64,000 bases of DNA from the NCBI RefSeq assembly GCF_012489685.1, contig NC_080042.1, forward strand, positions 19,234,150-19,298,149, written 5' to 3'. Below the pieces are notes generated by a model, which was not told where the DNA came from, ran no database searches, and saw nothing but the letters and a program-made list of their open reading frames with translations. Position numbers and translations under genes: made by a program. This document shows, piece after piece, positions 46,696-57,875 of the stretch. Numbering within the stretch: position 1 is the stretch's first letter; each line of letters begins with the position of its first letter. The stretch is from Lotus japonicus. Taxonomy: Eukaryota > Streptophyta > Magnoliopsida > Fabales > Fabaceae.

Positions 46696-49687
46696 GCCTG
46701 GAGGCGAAGTTGGCTTTGGAGGAAATGAAAAGGGTAAAATTATTGGTACTGGTACTATATGTGTAGATAGTAGTCCATGCATTGATAATGTTTTATTGGT
46801 AGACGGCTTAACACATAACTTATTGTCTATAAGTCAATTAGCTGACAAGGGTTATGATGTTATATTCAATCAAAAGTCCTGCCGGGCTGTAAGTCAGATC
46901 GATGGCTCTGTTCTGTTTAACAGCAAGAGGAAGAACAACATTTATAAGATCAGATTATCTGAGTTGGAGGCTCAGAATGTGAAGTGCCTTCTGTCTGTTA
47001 ATGAAGAGCAGTGGGTATGGCATAGACGGTTAGGGCATGCCAGTATGAGAAAGATTTCTCAGCTGAGCAAGCTAAACCTTGTCAGGGGCTTACCCAATCT
47101 GAAGTTCGCTTCAGACGCTCTTTGTGAAGCATGTCAGAAAGGCAAATTCACAAAAGTCCCTTTCAAGGCAAAGAATGTTGTCTCAACCTCAAGGCCGTTA
47201 GAACTTCTGCATATCGACCTGTTTGGACCAGTGAAAACTGAGTCTATAGGTGGCAAGAGATATGGGATGGTTATCGTTGATGACTATAGCCGCTGGACAT
47301 GGGTAAAGTTTCTAACCCGCAAGGATGAGTCTCATGCTGTGTTCTCTACCTTCATTGCTCAAGTGCAAAACGAGAAGGCTTGTAGAATTGTGCGTGTCAG
47401 AAGTGACCATGGTGGAGAGTTTGAGAATGACAAGTTTGAGAGTCTGTTTGATTCCTATGGAATTACACATGATTTCTCTTGTCCCAGAACTCCTCAACAA
47501 AATGGTGTTGTTGAGAGGAAGAATAGAACTCTTCAGGAGATGGCTAGAACCATGCTCCAAGAAACTGGCATGGCTAAGCACTTTTGGGCAGAGGCAGTAA
47601 ATACAGCATGTTACATTCAGAACAGAATCTCTGTGAGACCAATTCTGAATAAGACTCCTTATGAATTGTGGAAGAACATAAAACCCAACATTTCTTATTT
47701 TCATCCTTTTGGCTGTGTTTGTTATGTTCTCAATACTAAGGATAGATTGCATAAATTTGATGCTAAATCTTCTAAGTGTCTATTACTTGGTTATTCTGAT
47801 AGATCTAAAGGTTTTAGATTTTATAATACTGATGCTAAGACTATTGAAGAATCTATTCATGTTAGATTTGATGATAAGCTTGACTCTGACCAGTCAAAGC
47901 TAGTTGAAAAGTTTGCAGATTTAAGCATTAATGTTTCTGACAAAGGCAAAGCTCCAGAGGAAGTTGAGCCAGAGGAAGATGAACCAGAGGAAGAAGCTGG
48001 TCCCTCTAACTCACAAACTCTGAAGAAGAGCAGAATCACTGCAGCTCATCCTAAGGAATTGATTCTGGGCAACAAAGATGAACCAGTCAGAACCAGATCT
48101 GCCTTCAGACCCTCTGAAGAGACCTTGCTGAGTCTGAAAGGATTGGTGTCCTTAATTGAACCCAAGTCCATAGATGAAGCTCTTCAGGACAAGGATTGGA
48201 TTCTGGCCATGGAAGAAGAATTGAATCAATTCTCCAAGAACGATGTTTGGAGCTTAGTGAAGAAGCCTGAGAATGTCCATGTTATTGGAACGAAATGGGT
48301 ATTCAGAAACAAGCTAAATGAGAAAGGAGATGTAGTCAGAAACAAGGCAAGGCTAGTTGCTCAAGGCTACAGCCAGCAGGAAGGAATAGACTACACTGAA
48401 ACATTTGCTCCAGTAGCAAGACTGGAAGCAATCAGACTATTGATTTCTTTCTCAGTAAATCACAACATAGTTCTACATCAGATGGACGTAAAGAGTGCCT
48501 TCCTAAATGGTTATATCTCAGAGGAAGTCTATGTTCATCAACCCCCAGGTTTTGAAGATGAAAAGAAACCAGACCATGTGTTCAAATTGAAGAAATCACT
48601 CTACGGTCTGAAGCAAGCTCCCAGAGCATGGTATGAGAGACTTAGCTCATTCCTTCTGGAGAATGAGTTTGTAAGGGGTAAAGTAGATACAACTCTCTTT
48701 TGCAAGACTTATAAAGATGATATCTTAATTGTGCAAATTTATGTTGATGATATTATATTTGGTTCTGCTAATCAATCTCTATGCAAAGAATTTTCTGAGA
48801 TGATGCAGGCTGAATTTGAGATGAGTATGATGGGAGAATTAAAGTACTTTCTGGGAATACAAGTTGATCAAACACCAGAAGGAACATATATCCATCAGAG
48901 CAAGTACACTAAGGAACTTCTGAAGAAGTTCAATATGCTGGAATCTACAGTGGCCAAGACTCCAATGCATCCAACATGCATTCTGGAAAAAGAAGATATA
49001 AGTGGTAAAGTATGTCAGAAGCTCTATCGTGGCATGATAGGTTCACTTCTGTACTTAACTGCATCTAGGCCAGACATACTATTTAGTGTTCATTTATGTG
49101 CTCGTTTCCAATCAGATCCAAGGGAAACCCACTTAACTGCTGTTAAGAGGATCCTAAGGTATCTGAAAGGCACCACTAACCTTGGCTTGATGTATAAGAA
49201 AACATCAGAGTATAAGCTTTCAGGTTATTGTGATGCTGATTATGCTGGAGATAGAACAGAGAGAAAAAGTACTTCTGGAAATTGTCAATTTCTGGGAAGC
49301 AATCTAGTCTCATGGGCAAGCAAGAGGCAATCAACCATTGCTCTATCAACTGCAGAGGCAGAATATATCTCAGCAGCAATATGCAGCACTCAGATGCTCT
49401 GGATGAAACATCAGCTGGAGGATTATCAGATCCTTGAGAGCAATATCCCAATCTATTGTGATAACACTGCTGCAATTTCGTTGAGCAAGAATCCTATCTT
49501 GCATTCAAGGGCAAAGCACATTGAGGTAAAGTATCACTTCATTAGAGATTATGTGCAGAAGGGCGTACTTCTTCTGAAGTTTGTTGATACTGACCATCAA
49601 TGGGCAGATATCTTTACAAAGCCCTTAGCTGAAGATAGATTTAATTTTATTCTGAAAAATCTAAACATGGACTTTTGTCCAGAGTGA
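46583..49687 (+). CDS. pol: Sirevirus B Pol: protease, integrase, RT, RNase H
   Basis: A 1034-residue open frame in the +1 frame relative to gag. Its first ATG need not be a true start, since the usual route is fusion to Gag by a frameshift. Domains in order: protease [14 protein letters not shown] (about 12-25); zinc finger HRRLGHAS...CEACQKGK (about 140-175); integrase core [22 protein letters not shown] and [15 protein letters not shown] from about 545 ([25 protein letters not shown]); RNase H ([34 protein letters not shown]). It ends MDFCPE. All catalytic motifs I looked for are present, so the enzymes are probably active. Domain order is that of Ty1/copia. Confidence 0.95.
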   Translation: MLQISLIAPLKHQSWYLDSGCSRHMTGEKRMFRELKLKPGGEVGFGGNEKGKIIGTGTICVDSSPCIDNVLLVDGLTHNLLSISQLADKGYDVIFNQKSCRAVSQIDGSVLFNSKRKNNIYKIRLSELEAQNVKCLLSVNEEQWVWHRRLGHASMRKISQLSKLNLVRGLPNLKFASDALCEACQKGKFTKVPFKAKNVVSTSRPLELLHIDLFGPVKTESIGGKRYGMVIVDDYSRWTWVKFLTRKDESHAVFSTFIAQVQNEKACRIVRVRSDHGGEFENDKFESLFDSYGITHDFSCPRTPQQNGVVERKNRTLQEMARTMLQETGMAKHFWAEAVNTACYIQNRISVRPILNKTPYELWKNIKPNISYFHPFGCVCYVLNTKDRLHKFDAKSSKCLLLGYSDRSKGFRFYNTDAKTIEESIHVRFDDKLDSDQSKLVEKFADLSINVSDKGKAPEEVEPEEDEPEEEAGPSNSQTLKKSRITAAHPKELILGNKDEPVRTRSAFRPSEETLLSLKGLVSLIEPKSIDEALQDKDWILAMEEELNQFSKNDVWSLVKKPENVHVIGTKWVFRNKLNEKGDVVRNKARLVAQGYSQQEGIDYTETFAPVARLEAIRLLISFSVNHNIVLHQMDVKSAFLNGYISEEVYVHQPPGFEDEKKPDHVFKLKKSLYGLKQAPRAWYERLSSFLLENEFVRGKVDTTLFCKTYKDDILIVQIYVDDIIFGSANQSLCKEFSEMMQAEFEMSMMGELKYFLGIQVDQTPEGTYIHQSKYTKELLKKFNMLESTVAKTPMHPTCILEKEDISGKVCQKLYRGMIGSLLYLTASRPDILFSVHLCARFQSDPRETHLTAVKRILRYLKGTTNLGLMYKKTSEYKLSGYCDADYAGDRTERKSTSGNCQFLGSNLVSWASKRQSTIALSTAEAEYISAAICSTQMLWMKHQLEDYQILESNIPIYCDNTAAISLSKNPILHSRAKHIEVKYHFIRDYVQKGVLLLKFVDTDHQWADIFTKPLAEDRFNFILKNLNMDFCPE

Positions 49688-50132
49688 AGATAGATCAGAA
49701 CCTCTGACTATGATACTTCTTGATCAGAAGATGTCTAGTCCAGAAGGTAACTCAATCAGAGTGTGTGTGTGCCCACTGGTACTGACTCTGAAGCTGAGAC
49801 AACAACACGTGCGTCAGAATTTCTGATGCATAGTTCCTTGTGCCCGTGTGACAGTCTGTTGTGATTGCGTGTAGATATGCTTATCTTCTGTGTGTGATTG
49901 TGTATTTTACTGTTACTGTCTATCTTTAATTTTCAACCGTTGATCTTAAAGTGCTTTTTGAATCAACAACGGTTATTTGATAAAACCCACTATACACACA
50001 CGTTCTCTCTCACTTCCGGTTTTCACTCTCGCACTCCCTGCTTTTCAAAACCGCTTCCTTCGTGATTTCTCTCTCGATCTCTCTTCATCCTTCAAACTTC
50101 ATCTTCTACCTCAAACCTTCAACCTCTTCAAA

Positions 50133-52982
50133 ATGGTGAGACAAACCAGAAGATCTACTGCAGATGCACCTCAGTTCCCTCACATGGTAGTCGGGTTGGC
50201 AACGGGTCAACGGGGCTCTGAGAACCCAGCACAAGAACAAGCTCAAGCTCAAGAGAAGATTGTTCCTATTGCAGAACGGGGCTGTGCCGTTCACTGTGTA
50301 TTTCCTCCTGAGGAACTCCAAGTCCTTGCAGAATGGAGATTCAACCTCGACAACTTGGCTGCAAATGGGTTTGATCTCCGTCCTGAAGTCCAAGCTCAAG
50401 GTTGGGGAAACTACTTCAATCGACTTCGAGGACCGGTGTATGAGAAGCTAGTAAAGGAATTCTGGAAGCACGCTGATTGTGATGACACTCAGGTGGTCTC
50501 TTACATACTGGGTAGGAAGATCATCATCACGGAGAAGTCATTCGTGAATCTGCTAGGTGCAGAAACTGCTCATGGGTATCGGTTCTCACTGACGGAATCG
50601 AAGCTGAAACCCAGAACCAAGGACATCGTCAACAAGGCCCTGTACACCACTTTCAAACCGGGCAAGACGAGCTACAAAGTGATGGACCTTCACCCCAAAC
50701 TGAGAATCTGGCACAAGATCCTGCTCAACTGCATCAATCAACGACCAAAGGGCAGTTCTCCAGACTACATCAACTTCAATCAGAAGGCGATGCTGTTCTT
50801 CATTCAAGACAAGGAGAAGATCTGCCTTCCCTACTTCCTGTTCTCCTATTTGAAGGAATGCATCCGGAAGTCTCGCACCACCTCCTCCATCAAGTCAGCC
50901 ATCAAATATATTCCTTTTGGGAGGCTGATCTCAGACTTTCTCATTGAAAGCAACTTGGTGCAAGATTTGATCAATGCTGGTTGCACAGAGGATTTGAGCA
51001 CAATTGTTAGCGATGTCTTCACTGCCAACTCTCTGAAGAAGATGGGTTTGGTCCAGAAGAAGATTGCTCCTGCTCATGAGGACACATCTTCTGAGATCAG
51101 AGGAAGAAGAATGCCTCTGAATGACTACCCTCTGTGGACTCAAGCAGACCATCCTGAAGCCATCAGATGCTATGTTGAAGACCTCAGGGCTCAAGGATTC
51201 GAGATTGACCTTGATGATTTCGTCAGCAGACTTCCACCAGCTCCAGAGTTTCCTTCTCCTCCCAAGAAGAAAACCAAGAGGAAGATGGTTCTGGACGAAT
51301 CCTCAGAGGAATCTGATGTCCCTCTGGTCAAGAAGGCGAAGAGCAAGCCTGCTGATGATGATGGTGATGATAGTGAGGATGGTCCTCCAAAGAAGAAGCA
51401 GAAGAAAGTCAGAATTGTGGTGAAGCCTACTCGGGTGGAACCAGCTGCTGCAGAGGTCAGAAGGACTGAACCTCCTGCCAGAGTGACTCGATCATCAGCA
51501 CATACAAGTAAGCCTGCACTTACCTCTGATGATGATTTGAATTTATTTGATGCACTCCCAATTTCTGCCTTACTCCAACACTCTTCAAATCCCCTCACTC
51601 CTATTCATGAATCCCAGCCAGCCGCACAAACCACCTCTCCACCACATTCCCCAAGATCTTCATTCTTTCAACCTTCTCCTACTGAAGCACCACTCTGGAA
51701 TTTGCTTCAGAACCAACCCTCTAGGTCAGAAGATCCAACCTCTCTCCTTACCATTCCATACGACCCATTAACTTCTGAACCCATCATCCCCAACCAACCA
51801 GAACCCAAACCAACAGAACCACAACCCAGAACGTCTGATCACTCTGCTCCCAGAGCATCAGCACGTCCTGCTGTCAGAACCACGGATACAGACTCTTCAT
51901 CAGCCTTCACACCTGTATCCTTCCCCATCAATGTCTTTGACTCTCCTCCCTCCAATACCTCTGAATCACTTAGAAAATTCATGGAGGTTAGGAAAGAGAA
52001 GGTATCTGCCTTGGAAGAATATTACCTTACCTGTCCAAGCCCTAGGCAATATCCTGGCCCTAGACCTGAACGTCTAGTTGACCCAGATGAACCTATCTTG
52101 GCCAATCCTATCCAAGAGGCAGACCCCTTAGTCCAACAGGCTCACCCTGTCCCTGACCAACAAGAGCCAATTCAACCAGACCCTGAACCTGCACAATCAG
52201 TATCTAACCAATCCTCGGTTAGATCACCTCACCCTCTGGTTGAAACTTCAGACCCTCACCGTGGAACCTCTGAACCCAATGCTCCCATAATTAACATTGG
52301 TTCTCCACAAGGTGCCTCTGAAGCTCATAGCAGCAATCACCCAGCCTCTCCTGCACCCCACCTCTCCATCATTCCCTATACTCACCTTCAACCCACATCT
52401 CTCTCTGAGTGCATCAATATTTTCAATCATGAAGCCTCCTTGAGGCTCCGCAATGTGCACGGTCAGACTGACCTCAGTGAGAATGCTGAAAATGTGGCTG
52501 ATGAGTGGAACAATTTGAGCACTTGGCTGGTGGCTCAGTTTCCCGTTATGCTGCAGCTCCTGCATGCAGAGGGAAGTCAGAGCATTGAGGCTGCAAAGCA
52601 AAGGTTTGCTAGGAGGGTGGCTCTTCATGAACTCGAACAGAGAACCAAGCTTCTTGAAGCCATTGAAGAAGCCAAGAGACAGAAAGAACAAGAAGAAGAA
52701 GCTGCCCGTCAAGCCGCAGCTCAGGCTGAACAAGCCAGACTTGAGGCAGAACGTCTTGAAGCTGAAGCTGAGGCAGAGCGACTTGCACCAGTTCTGTTTA
52801 CTCCTGCTGCTTCTGCTTCCATTCCAGAACCTCAAGCTGCTCAGAACGTTCCTTCCAGCTCTACTCCGACAAGCTCATCCAGACTCGACATCATGGAACA
52901 ACGTCTTGACACTCATGAATCCATGCTGATTGAGATGAAGCACATGATGATGGAACTTCTGCGCCGTTCTGACAAATCTTAG
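50133..52982 (+). CDS. Sirevirus B ORF3 (env-like position), 949 aa
   Basis: The frame is open from 49977, but the first ATG is at 50133 (MVRQTRRSTADAPQ), preceded by a 5'-leader-like tract. This start fits the deletion junction in Sirevirus A. The N-terminal third (YILGRKIIITEKSFVNLLG, MLFFIQDKEKICLPYFLF) resembles the DNA/RNA-associated domain seen in many plant retroelement ORFs. The middle is Pro/Ser/Thr-rich with basic nuclear-signal-like runs (PPKKKTKRK, PPKKKQKKVR). The C-terminus is an Ala/Glu/Arg coiled coil (about residues 828-885) and a short terminal helix. I see no signal peptide or membrane span, so an envelope role is not supported here. Sireviruses typically carry an extra ORF at this place; its role is unknown. 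Confidence 0.8.
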   Translation: MVRQTRRSTADAPQFPHMVVGLATGQRGSENPAQEQAQAQEKIVPIAERGCAVHCVFPPEELQVLAEWRFNLDNLAANGFDLRPEVQAQGWGNYFNRLRGPVYEKLVKEFWKHADCDDTQVVSYILGRKIIITEKSFVNLLGAETAHGYRFSLTESKLKPRTKDIVNKALYTTFKPGKTSYKVMDLHPKLRIWHKILLNCINQRPKGSSPDYINFNQKAMLFFIQDKEKICLPYFLFSYLKECIRKSRTTSSIKSAIKYIPFGRLISDFLIESNLVQDLINAGCTEDLSTIVSDVFTANSLKKMGLVQKKIAPAHEDTSSEIRGRRMPLNDYPLWTQADHPEAIRCYVEDLRAQGFEIDLDDFVSRLPPAPEFPSPPKKKTKRKMVLDESSEESDVPLVKKAKSKPADDDGDDSEDGPPKKKQKKVRIVVKPTRVEPAAAEVRRTEPPARVTRSSAHTSKPALTSDDDLNLFDALPISALLQHSSNPLTPIHESQPAAQTTSPPHSPRSSFFQPSPTEAPLWNLLQNQPSRSEDPTSLLTIPYDPLTSEPIIPNQPEPKPTEPQPRTSDHSAPRASARPAVRTTDTDSSSAFTPVSFPINVFDSPPSNTSESLRKFMEVRKEKVSALEEYYLTCPSPRQYPGPRPERLVDPDEPILANPIQEADPLVQQAHPVPDQQEPIQPDPEPAQSVSNQSSVRSPHPLVETSDPHRGTSEPNAPIINIGSPQGASEAHSSNHPASPAPHLSIIPYTHLQPTSLSECINIFNHEASLRLRNVHGQTDLSENAENVADEWNNLSTWLVAQFPVMLQLLHAEGSQSIEAAKQRFARRVALHELEQRTKLLEAIEEAKRQKEQEEEAARQAAAQAEQARLEAERLEAEAEAERLAPVLFTPAASASIPEPQAAQNVPSSSTPTSSSRLDIMEQRLDTHESMLIEMKHMMMELLRRSDKS

Positions 52983-53195
52983 TTTTTAGGATCTCTTCTT
53001 TTTCTTCCTTTTTCTTTTTATTTAACGTTGTTTTATTTAAACTCTGCTTATTTACTTACTTTAATTTGTTCATTTGTGATTCTATATGCATATATCTATA
53101 TATATTTGTGTCACATATGTTTGCAAAACCTGTTTTATTCATAATTGTTCTATGTTTACATCATAATTCTTTCCATCATACATTATTCCCTATAT

Positions 53196-53588
53196 CTAGA
53201 ATGGAGGATCCTTCCTCATTCTTCTGCATTCTTGGCGCTGCTCCACTCTTTCCTTCTCCAGACGATCCAATGCATACTCTATGTTGCCAAGTTTGATGCT
53301 CAGATCATCTTTTTCTAGACTATCTTCTGTCGTCTTGAGTCTCTTTTCCACAGTCTCCTTCTCTTCCAGCAGATTCAGCTCCCGCTGGCAAAGCTCCTGA
53401 ATCTCTTCCACGAAGCAGAGGAACTCCTTCAGATCTTTCTCCATCTCTGGACCAAGATCTTCTTCCAGCAGTGTCTTCGTCAGCTCTTGTATGGTCTTTG
53501 TACCATCGGGATGCCTAATATTGAGGAACATATCTTCCTCAAACGCCTTCCTTCTGAGCTCTTCTAATGCCATTCTGTATGATGCCAT
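53196..53588 (-). CDS. Sirevirus B antisense ORF, 130-aa charged helical protein
   Basis: A minus-strand frame from MASYRMALEELRRKAF to RMRKDPPF, the same length and end points as in Sirevirus A (30914-31306). The most constant parts are KAFEEDMFLNIRHPDGT (residues 14-30), TLLEEDL, EKDLKEFL and the C-terminal ECRRMRKDPPF. The sequence is Glu/Lys/Leu-rich with likely coiled coils. It lies in the 1.4-kb gap between ORF3 and the 3' LTR, tail to tail with ORF3. An upstream block with a TATA-like motif is shared with element A. It does not overlap any sense ORF, so constraint cannot be a shadow of one. No family is recognised; it may act on RNA or particles, but that is a guess. Confidence 0.7.
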   Translation of the reverse strand: MASYRMALEELRRKAFEEDMFLNIRHPDGTKTIQELTKTLLEEDLGPEMEKDLKEFLCFVEEIQELCQRELNLLEEKETVEKRLKTTEDSLEKDDLSIKLGNIEYALDRLEKERVEQRQECRRMRKDPPF

Positions 53589-53638
53589 TTTTCTTACTGA
53601 AAATTATTCGAGCTGTGAAGCTTACCTTTCTCTCCAAC

Positions 53639-53720
53639 GCTTTATATAGGCTTCACTTTCTCTCTGAAAGTTAATGCTCTTACAGTTTCTCGAGGTTAAG
53701 TACTTGGTAACTGACCCTTC
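53639..53720 (-). promoter_or_regulatory. Putative promoter of the Sirevirus B antisense ORF
   Basis: On the minus strand: CTCGAGAAACTGTAAGAGC, ATTAACTTTCAGAGAGA, then CCTATATAAAGC (53639-53650), about 50 bp before the ATG. It aligns almost base for base with 31356-31440. Confidence 0.5.
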
Positions 53721-54388
53721 TATTTACTCACTTGACCGGTGGTAAACGTTCATCCCTTGCATTAACTCTTCTATTTATTATCGCCTCACTCTGATTCTTA
53801 CATCGTCTTCATTTTCTTTCAACTTAGACCTTCTCTAAGGGGGAGTACCTTGTACTTCAAGCTAAGTTTTTCACACCCCGAGCTTTTTGCTTATGACAAA
53901 AAGGGGGAGTAAACCCAGTTTTTGATGTGTAAGATGATGTGTAAGATGTGTTAGTGTGACTTATTTTTCTTTTGGAGATTTTAAGAGTTCCACCTTCATG
54001 ACCATAGATGTGTCACTGGGCAAATACAAGGAATACATTTCACTTCTTCTGAAGTGATTCTAAGTTGACTCTGATACCCAAGACTCTGATACCTTGTCCA
54101 TGACTCTGATCACTTATGCGCTCTGATTATTCGTTTTTCATCTATGTCATAAGCTTTTCACTCTGAACTCTTATATGATTTAGCTCAGAATCTAGACTTT
54201 ACTAACGTTTTCATCAAGTATTAGATTCAGGGGGAGCTAAGCTCAGAATCAAGCAGTGACTTGAATTCAGAATGAGCAAGATAAACTATTCACATCAGGA
54301 TAAGTCTTATTCTATATCTCTAAACTCTGAGTGAATTCAGTTTAATGTTTAAGAATTGTTCATCAAAAATCTTAGTTTTGTCATCATC

Positions 54389-54402
54389 AAAAAGGGGGAG
54401 AT
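54389..54402 (+). other. Polypurine tract of Sirevirus B
   Basis: AAAAAGGGGGAGAT abuts the 3' LTR. Further G-runs lie upstream, near 53838, 53900 and 54229. Confidence 0.85.
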
Positions 54403-55630
54403 TGTAAGATCAAGTTTTGATCTAGTAGTACAACTCTATGTTTTGATGATTACAAGTTAACCTTTTGATATGAACAATTGTGGTACTCTAACGTGTTTTT
54501 CTGAGTGTGCTATTTACAGGCTCTGACCCTGACTCAATTTCACACAAATCAGAAGCACTGTGTATAAAGGGTAACCCAAGCAACGCTTTCGCATTCACCA
54601 TGTTCAGTATGAACAGTGGAAAAGCTTCAGAAGATCTGAAGCTATACAAACTCTGATGAGGACTCAGTCGCTAGAAGCTCTGATGATCCAGAAGTTCTGA
54701 CAACCAAGAAACACTGAAGGTTCAGATGTTCCGATGGTGTAGAAGACTCTGAAGATCCAGAAGCTGAATAGTGGAAACTCTGAAGTCCAGAAGCAAGAAA
54801 CTCTGAAGGCCATGTTCTTCCCTCTGAGTTCAGAATCAGAAGATACAATGGTCAGAGGATCTGTGCTTTCCCTCTGACTCTGATCAACCGGCTTCACAAG
54901 TTCCAATACGAAGCATTCCTCTGATCAGAAGTCTCCTAGGTTAAAAGGTCAAGTCGCTATCCAAGTACAAAAGCAAGTGTACCTTCCTGACGACCTACCT
55001 AACGTTCTCAGCCACAGCAGAAGCTGGATTTTCCAGAACTGCCCTCCAACGGTAGCATTTCCATGCAACGCTCAACCCTAATCCTTGGAGTATATATAGA
55101 GGCTGAAGATTGAAAGAAGCGGCTAGAATAGAAGAAGAGAAGTGAATAGAAGAAGCAACACACGCGCAAGATATTCAAAATATTCTAAGCTTTCTTTCAT
55201 CTTGTAATTTATTTTAGTTTACACTCAGCTTATTCAGAAGCAAACCCTTGTAAACACCAACCTCAAACAGTTGTTTGATTTTTCCTTTAGGAGATCAAGG
55301 TTGATCGGATCCTAGAGAAGACTAAGAGAGTGAATCTTAGTGTGAGCTAAGTCAGTGTAATTGTTAGTCACTTGTAGGTTTCAAGTGCAGTTGTAACTCT
55401 TACCTGATTAGTGGATTGCCTTCATTCTAAGAAGGAAGAAATCACCTTAACGGGTGGACTGGAGTAGCTTGAGTGATTTATCAAGTGAACCAGGATAAAA
55501 TCCTTGTGTGCTTTTCTATCTCTATCTTTTGCACTTAGTTCTCGAAAAGATTTGTTAAAATCTTTAAGGTGGTAGTTTTGTACTGAAAACGTTATTCAAA
55601 CCCCCCTTTCTACCGTTTTTCATACCTTCA
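54403..55630 (+). repeat. Sirevirus B 3' LTR
   Basis: 1228 bp. I found no difference from the 5' LTR in the stretches compared, and the short frames inside both LTRs translate identically. Confidence 0.95.
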
Positions 55631-55635
55631 TCAAG

Positions 55636-55774
55636 TACCTCCATCCTACTATTAACCTTGACCGCCTTGGGGCTTTCAAGAAGGTTACCCCCACAGGACT
55701 GGTGGGTCCAGAAGATCCGCAGGAAGTTGCTTGCGTTGACCTTGGAGACGCTGTGGAACAATAGAAAAAGATAT
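55636..55774 (+). pseudogene. Tat copy 2 accessory ORF, C-terminal part
   Basis: It resumes the coding sequence cut at 43484: YLHPTINLDRLGAFKKVTP, then GPEDPQEVACVDLGDAVEQ, a TAG where copy 1 has Glu, and a final stop. It matches 35466-35604 of copy 1. Confidence 0.75.
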
Positions 55775-56480
55775 AATGTTAACCCATTTCGAGTTATTGT
55801 AACGCTTAATACTTCTTTTCTTCATTTAAACTTTTTGTTTGTATTTTACTTTCAAGTTATTCGATTTCATCTTTACTTATTTATGTTTTATGCTTGTTTT
55901 AGCGCTTTTTAGAGTTTTTCTCTCTCGCGCCCCCATAGTTCCCTTGTTCCTGAATTACGTCTGACGACATTGATGGTGTGCCATGTTTAACTAGGACTTT
56001 TGCTCAGTTTTTGAACCGAGGCTTTGTCCACACCATATTTCCCGTAAGAGCTGGTGCGGCCTCGCCAGTTTGTCCTGTCGAGGACTTATTGCTGCAAGGG
56101 ACCCAATGGTCATATAGGTTTACCAAGACTTATGCCTATTTAGGTTTGCTCACCCATATTTCGGGGATGTTTTTAGGATAAGAAGCTTATCCGCACACAT
56201 CGCCAACGAGTGACGGCGAGCTGCGTCGGCTTTTCCGGAGAGATCCCCAAACATCAAGGTCATGTTGGGATCGCCACCTTCAGGGAATTTTTCCCACCTA
56301 GCTCTCGCCGCAATTCAGTGTGATTGAAATTGCTGGATACAATTTTTATATTTTCAATCAGACGTGATAGTCAACAAACTCCCGAGATGGAGAACAAGAA
56401 CGTGTCTTTGTTTTTACCATTTAGGCGCTTTGGCCAACAAACTCTCGAAATGGAGAACAAGAACATGTCTTTCTTTTTAC
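55775..56480. other. Spacer between Tat copy 2 accessory ORF and pol
   Basis: Non-coding and matched by 35605-36282. It includes the duplicated motif at about 56374 and 56433 and T-rich stretches that could hold polyadenylation signals for both convergent transcripts. Confidence 0.6.
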
Positions 56481-57652
56481 ACCTTCAATCTTCGCGAGAC
56501 GCAACTAGCCGATCATCCTTGTGCCAAAACTAGCTCCCTGTCAATCCTTTAGCTGTAATAATATTTCAAGCTTGCCGTGTTCCAGGAACGTGGCATCGCC
56601 TTCCATCTAAGCTCTCTAGGTGATAAGCCCTCTTCCCTAAGGCCTTCAAAATCCTGTAGGGGCCTTCCCAGATTGGACTCAACTTATTTCCAGTGCTCCC
56701 GGTTCATTTCTTTAGCACCTGGTCCCCCTCCTACATCGCCCTCAGTCGCACTTGCGAGTCATACTTCGCCGCAGCTCGCTGCTTCATCACAGCCTCTCTG
56801 ATGCGAGCCTCATCGTGTGTTTCCGACAACAAATCTAACTCCGCCGCCATGTTGGAAGAATTCTCGCCCTCAAACCGCGGCGCTGTTCGCCAAGAACTAT
56901 TGTCTATTTCTACGGGCAGCATAGCGTCCGCCCCATAGGCCATCCTGAATGGAGTTTCCCCAGTGGTTAAGTGTTGCGTTGTGTTGTAGGACCAGATTAC
57001 AACTGGGAGTTCATCCAACCAGACTCCCTTCGCCTCCGAGAGCCGTCACTTCAAACCCCGCAGGATTATCTTATTCGCCGACTCTGCTTGCCCGTTGGTT
57101 TGAGGATGTTCCATTAAATAGAACCTTCTCTGAATACTCATCTCTTCGTAGAATTCTCTTGTTTGGTTACTTGCAAACTGCGTCCCATTATCTGAAACGA
57201 TCGCCCTTGATACCCCAAATCGGCATACGATTCTTTTCAAGAAAAACTTACGATCTTGGCCGCAGTGATGCTGGCGAGGGGCTCGACTTCCACCCATTTG
57301 GTGAAGTAATCTATCGCGACGAGGATGAACTTCATCTGTGACCTGGCGGTGGGGAAAGGCCCGACGAGGTCAACTCCCCACATGGCGAAGGGCCATGGGG
57401 AGCTAATCGTGGCCAATTGTTCCGGCGGGGCCCTAGGCAAGTTTGCAAATACCTGACACTTTTTGCATTTCTTCACAAACTCTACACAGTCTTTTCTTAT
57501 TGTGGGCCAATAAAAACCTGCCCTGAGGACTTTTCTTGCCAAAGACCTTCCTCCGATGTGACTAGCGCAACCCCCCCCCCCCCCGTGAACCTCTGCCATA
57601 ACAGCTTTATATTTCCCAGATGGAAGACACCTCAGGAGGGGCGAACTAAATT
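56480..57652 (-). pseudogene. pol: Tat copy 2 integrase, broken
   Basis: On the minus strand: the integrase zinc finger (HGGGGGCASHIGGRSLARK with an expanded Gly run from a C-homopolymer, then KKCKKCQVFAN), core (WGVDLVGPFPTARSQ, VSDNGTQFASN, EHPQTNGQAESANK) and C-terminal domain (WSYNTTQHLTTGETPFRMAYG, EARIREAVMKQRAAAKYDS). It is spread over at least three frames with breaks near 57040, 57240 and 56730. The RNase H side is cut at 57652 by insertion X and continues at 62530. Confidence 0.82.
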
Positions 57653-57836
57653 GGACTGGGCGAGACCCCAGGGTCCCTCGCGCAGGAGCGCTGGCCTGGG
57701 GCGATGAGCAGGCAGGGGACTTGGGCCTTCCACCTGGAGGCCCAACTGGCCCATTAGAAAGATTTAGAGGCGCTAAGCCCAACTCCCCCAACTATAAATA
57801 GGGGAGGGAAACTAATTGTAAAGGACTCTTAGGCAT
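57653..57836 (+). repeat. Short repeat X, copy 2, left part
   Basis: It begins GGACTGGGCGAGACCCC after AAATT (57648-57652), has a TATA-like CTATAAATAGGGG near 57791 and is interrupted by element Y after AGGACTCTTAGGCAT. It pairs with 62390-62529; the second AAATT is at 62530-62534. Confidence 0.65.
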
Positions 57837-57875
57837 GGTAGTTAAATCGTGTATCGTATCGTGTATCGAAAGACC

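Larger units (their letters stand above)
43485..55630 (+). mobile_element. Sirevirus B (Ty1/copia), complete and young
   Basis: 12,146 bp between perfect 5-bp duplications TCAAG (43480-43484 and 55631-55635). Both LTRs are 1228 bp and looked identical in every stretch I compared. It carries a tRNA-Met primer site, intact gag, intact pol in the +1 frame, an intact 949-aa ORF3, an antisense 130-aa ORF and a polypurine tract. It has every part expected of an autonomous Sirevirus. It is inserted in the accessory ORF of Tat copy 2. Confidence 0.95.

Noticed and set aside
47312..47752. 146-codon frame antisense to integrase, also present at 27521-27961
   Set aside because: It fully overlaps conserved integrase codons, so its conservation is explained by pol, unlike the antisense ORF at 53196-53588.
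49977..50132. N-terminal extension of ORF3
   Set aside because: The frame is open, but the first codon here is TTG, and the leader-like sequence and the element A junction support the ATG at 50133.
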